Made by a program: the position numbers and the translations under genes | Shown here: positions 62,941 to 64,000 of the stretch, piece after piece | Layout: each line of letters opens with the position of its first letter | Position numbering within the stretch: the first letter of the stretch is position 1 | Assembly (NCBI RefSeq): GCF_900168125.1 | Contig: NZ_FUZF01000008.1 | Coordinates: 62,001-126,000 of the forward strand | From: Sphingobacterium nematocida | GTDB taxonomy: Bacteria > Bacteroidota > Bacteroidia > Sphingobacteriales > Sphingobacteriaceae | DNA length: 64,000 nucleotides | Direction: 5' to 3' | The notes under the pieces: generated by a model | Database searches by the model: none | Told to the model about the DNA's origin: nothing | What the model saw: only the letters and a program-made list of their open reading frames with translations

Positions 62941-64000
62941 ATGGATAGATACGATGCAATAATAATCGGCTCTGGGCCGAATGGTTTCGCTGCTGCAATT
63001 ACACTTCAACAACAAGGTCTGAGTACACTTATTATTGAGGGGGCGGATACAATTGGTGGTGGGATGCGTACGAAGGAGTTGACCTTGCCGGGGTTTAAAC
63101 ACGATGTGTGTTCTGCTATCCATCCCATGGCTTTGGCCTCTCCTTTTTTGAAAACTTTACCTCTCGATAAATTTGGATTAGATTTTATCCATGCTAAATA
63201 TGCAGCAACACATCCGTTGGTTAATGGAGAGGTGGGTGTTCTTTATAAAGATATTGAACAGACGGCATTAGGATTGGGGAGTGATGGCAAGGCTTACCTA
63301 AATTTGCTTAAACCTGTTGTCGAAAAATTAGACCGTCTTTTATTAGATACAATGGGGCCACTACGGTTTCCCAAACATCCGTTGGATTTAGCTGAATTTG
63401 GTCTAAGTGCGCTAATCCCTGCAACTTGGAATGCCCATCGTTTTAAAACGGAGAAGGCAAAAGCACTGTGGGCGGGTATGGTAGCTCATGGTATACAGCC
63501 CTTGTCCAATTGCGCCACATCAGCAATCGGTCTCCTGTTAATGGCTGTAGGTAATAAATACGGCTGGCCGATTCCTAAAGGAGGGTCTCAATCTATAGCT
63601 AATGCACTCGAACAGTATTACCTGTCACTGGGAGGAAAGATTCAAACAAGACATTGGGTTAGAGATATTGGCGAATTGCCCCGTCATAACGTCTTGCTTT
63701 TGGATTTAACCCCTAGACAGCTTTTAGATTTAAAAGGGGTGGTCTGGGCCGAAGGGTATAAGAAGCAGCTGCAAAAATATAGATACGGCATGGGCGTTTT
63801 TAAAATTGATTGGGCGCTTTCCGATCCAACTCCTTTTAAAGATGGCTATAGCCAATATGCATCGACTGTTCATTTGGGCAATTCAATTCATGATATATCG
63901 CAAGCGGAGTGGCGATCTCATCGGGGAGAATATGTGGATAAGCCTTTTGTATTATTTGTGCAGCCCAGTCAATTTGATAGTACGAGAGCACCAGAGGGGA
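62941..64000 (+). CDS. phytoene-dehydrogenase-like NAD(P)/FAD oxidoreductase, 5' part
   Basis: 353 codons from an ATG at 62941, running off the window. N-terminus MDRYDAIIIGSGPNGFAAAI is the FAD Rossmann loop; IIEGADTIGGGMRTKELTLP is the second flavin motif; PIPKGGSQSIANALEQYYLS matches COG1233 carotenoid-type desaturases/isomerases. No carotenoid synthesis genes are visible in the window, so a carotenoid role is not implied; many members act on other lipids. Confidence 0.85.
   Translation, partial: MDRYDAIIIGSGPNGFAAAITLQQQGLSTLIIEGADTIGGGMRTKELTLPGFKHDVCSAIHPMALASPFLKTLPLDKFGLDFIHAKYAATHPLVNGEVGVLYKDIEQTALGLGSDGKAYLNLLKPVVEKLDRLLLDTMGPLRFPKHPLDLAEFGLSALIPATWNAHRFKTEKAKALWAGMVAHGIQPLSNCATSAIGLLLMAVGNKYGWPIPKGGSQSIANALEQYYLSLGGKIQTRHWVRDIGELPRHNVLLLDLTPRQLLDLKGVVWAEGYKKQLQKYRYGMGVFKIDWALSDPTPFKDGYSQYASTVHLGNSIHDISQAEWRSHRGEYVDKPFVLFVQPSQFDSTRAPEG

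Overview
The window looks like a chromosomal segment of a Bacteroidota bacterium, most likely family Sphingobacteriaceae (Sphingobacterium/Pedobacter-like). Evidence: two SusC/SusD pairs, TonB-linked receptors with N-terminal carboxypeptidase-regulatory domains, a GLPGLI-family protein, a PCMD-domain lipoprotein, DUF5017/DUF5018 lipoproteins, an S16 protein with a long tail, TAnnTTTG-type -7 promoter elements and almost no Shine-Dalgarno signals. No rRNA, tRNA, CRISPR array, insertion sequence or phage genes were seen.

Layout. (1) 1-9.3 kb, mostly housekeeping: 5' end of a UvrD-type helicase (-), rpsP, rimM, a SAM riboswitch followed by metF, a DUF2723 membrane protein, glnS (-), and a secreted, degenerate homologue of the flavoenzyme encoded further on. 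(2) 9.3-36.2 kb, a large SusC/D-type uptake locus: a ROK regulator (-) divergent from an MFS permease; transcription unit 1 (SusC, SusD, DUF5018 lipoprotein, family-10-like hydrolase lipoprotein); and transcription unit 2 (phosphodiester glycosidase, secreted FAD oxidoreductase, SusC, SusD, DUF5017 lipoprotein, two unknown exported proteins, a DUF5009 membrane acyltransferase-like protein, two SGNH hydrolases, DUF4434 protein, AGE-family epimerase). The permease gene and both units share one AT-rich operator-like element directly abutting a -33 TTG, with the same spacing to the -7 box each time. I read this as one regulon, probably under the ROK protein. The locus has no classical glycoside hydrolase or polysaccharide lyase that I recognise, so the substrate is open; an amino-sugar or phosphodiester-linked glycan is a reasonable guess.

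(3) 36-44.5 kb: carbonic anhydrase and SulP transporter (-), a small hypothetical, a HerA-like ATPase, a sugar nucleotidyltransferase, a GreA-like protein, and dnaK (-) with a sigma-54-like promoter. (4) 44.6-51.7 kb: GLPGLI protein plus its TonB-type partner (-), thioredoxin-like and YjbR-like proteins, a frameshifted PCMD lipoprotein and a PorT-like barrel. (5) 51.7-59.7 kb: a 2OG-Fe(II) oxygenase (-), MarR regulator and a fatty-acid beta-oxidation operon (bifunctional hydratase/dehydrogenase, thiolase, acyl-CoA dehydrogenase) interrupted by a broken four-helix-bundle gene. Two of the spacers here carry an unusual repeat family that encodes short peptides beginning M-K-Y-x-C. (6) 59.7-64 kb: a 28-codon leader-like ORF and a terminator in front of a TonB-dependent receptor, then the start of a phytoene-dehydrogenase-like oxidoreductase that runs off the window.

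All assignments come from reading the sequence and from remembered family motifs; no database search was run.
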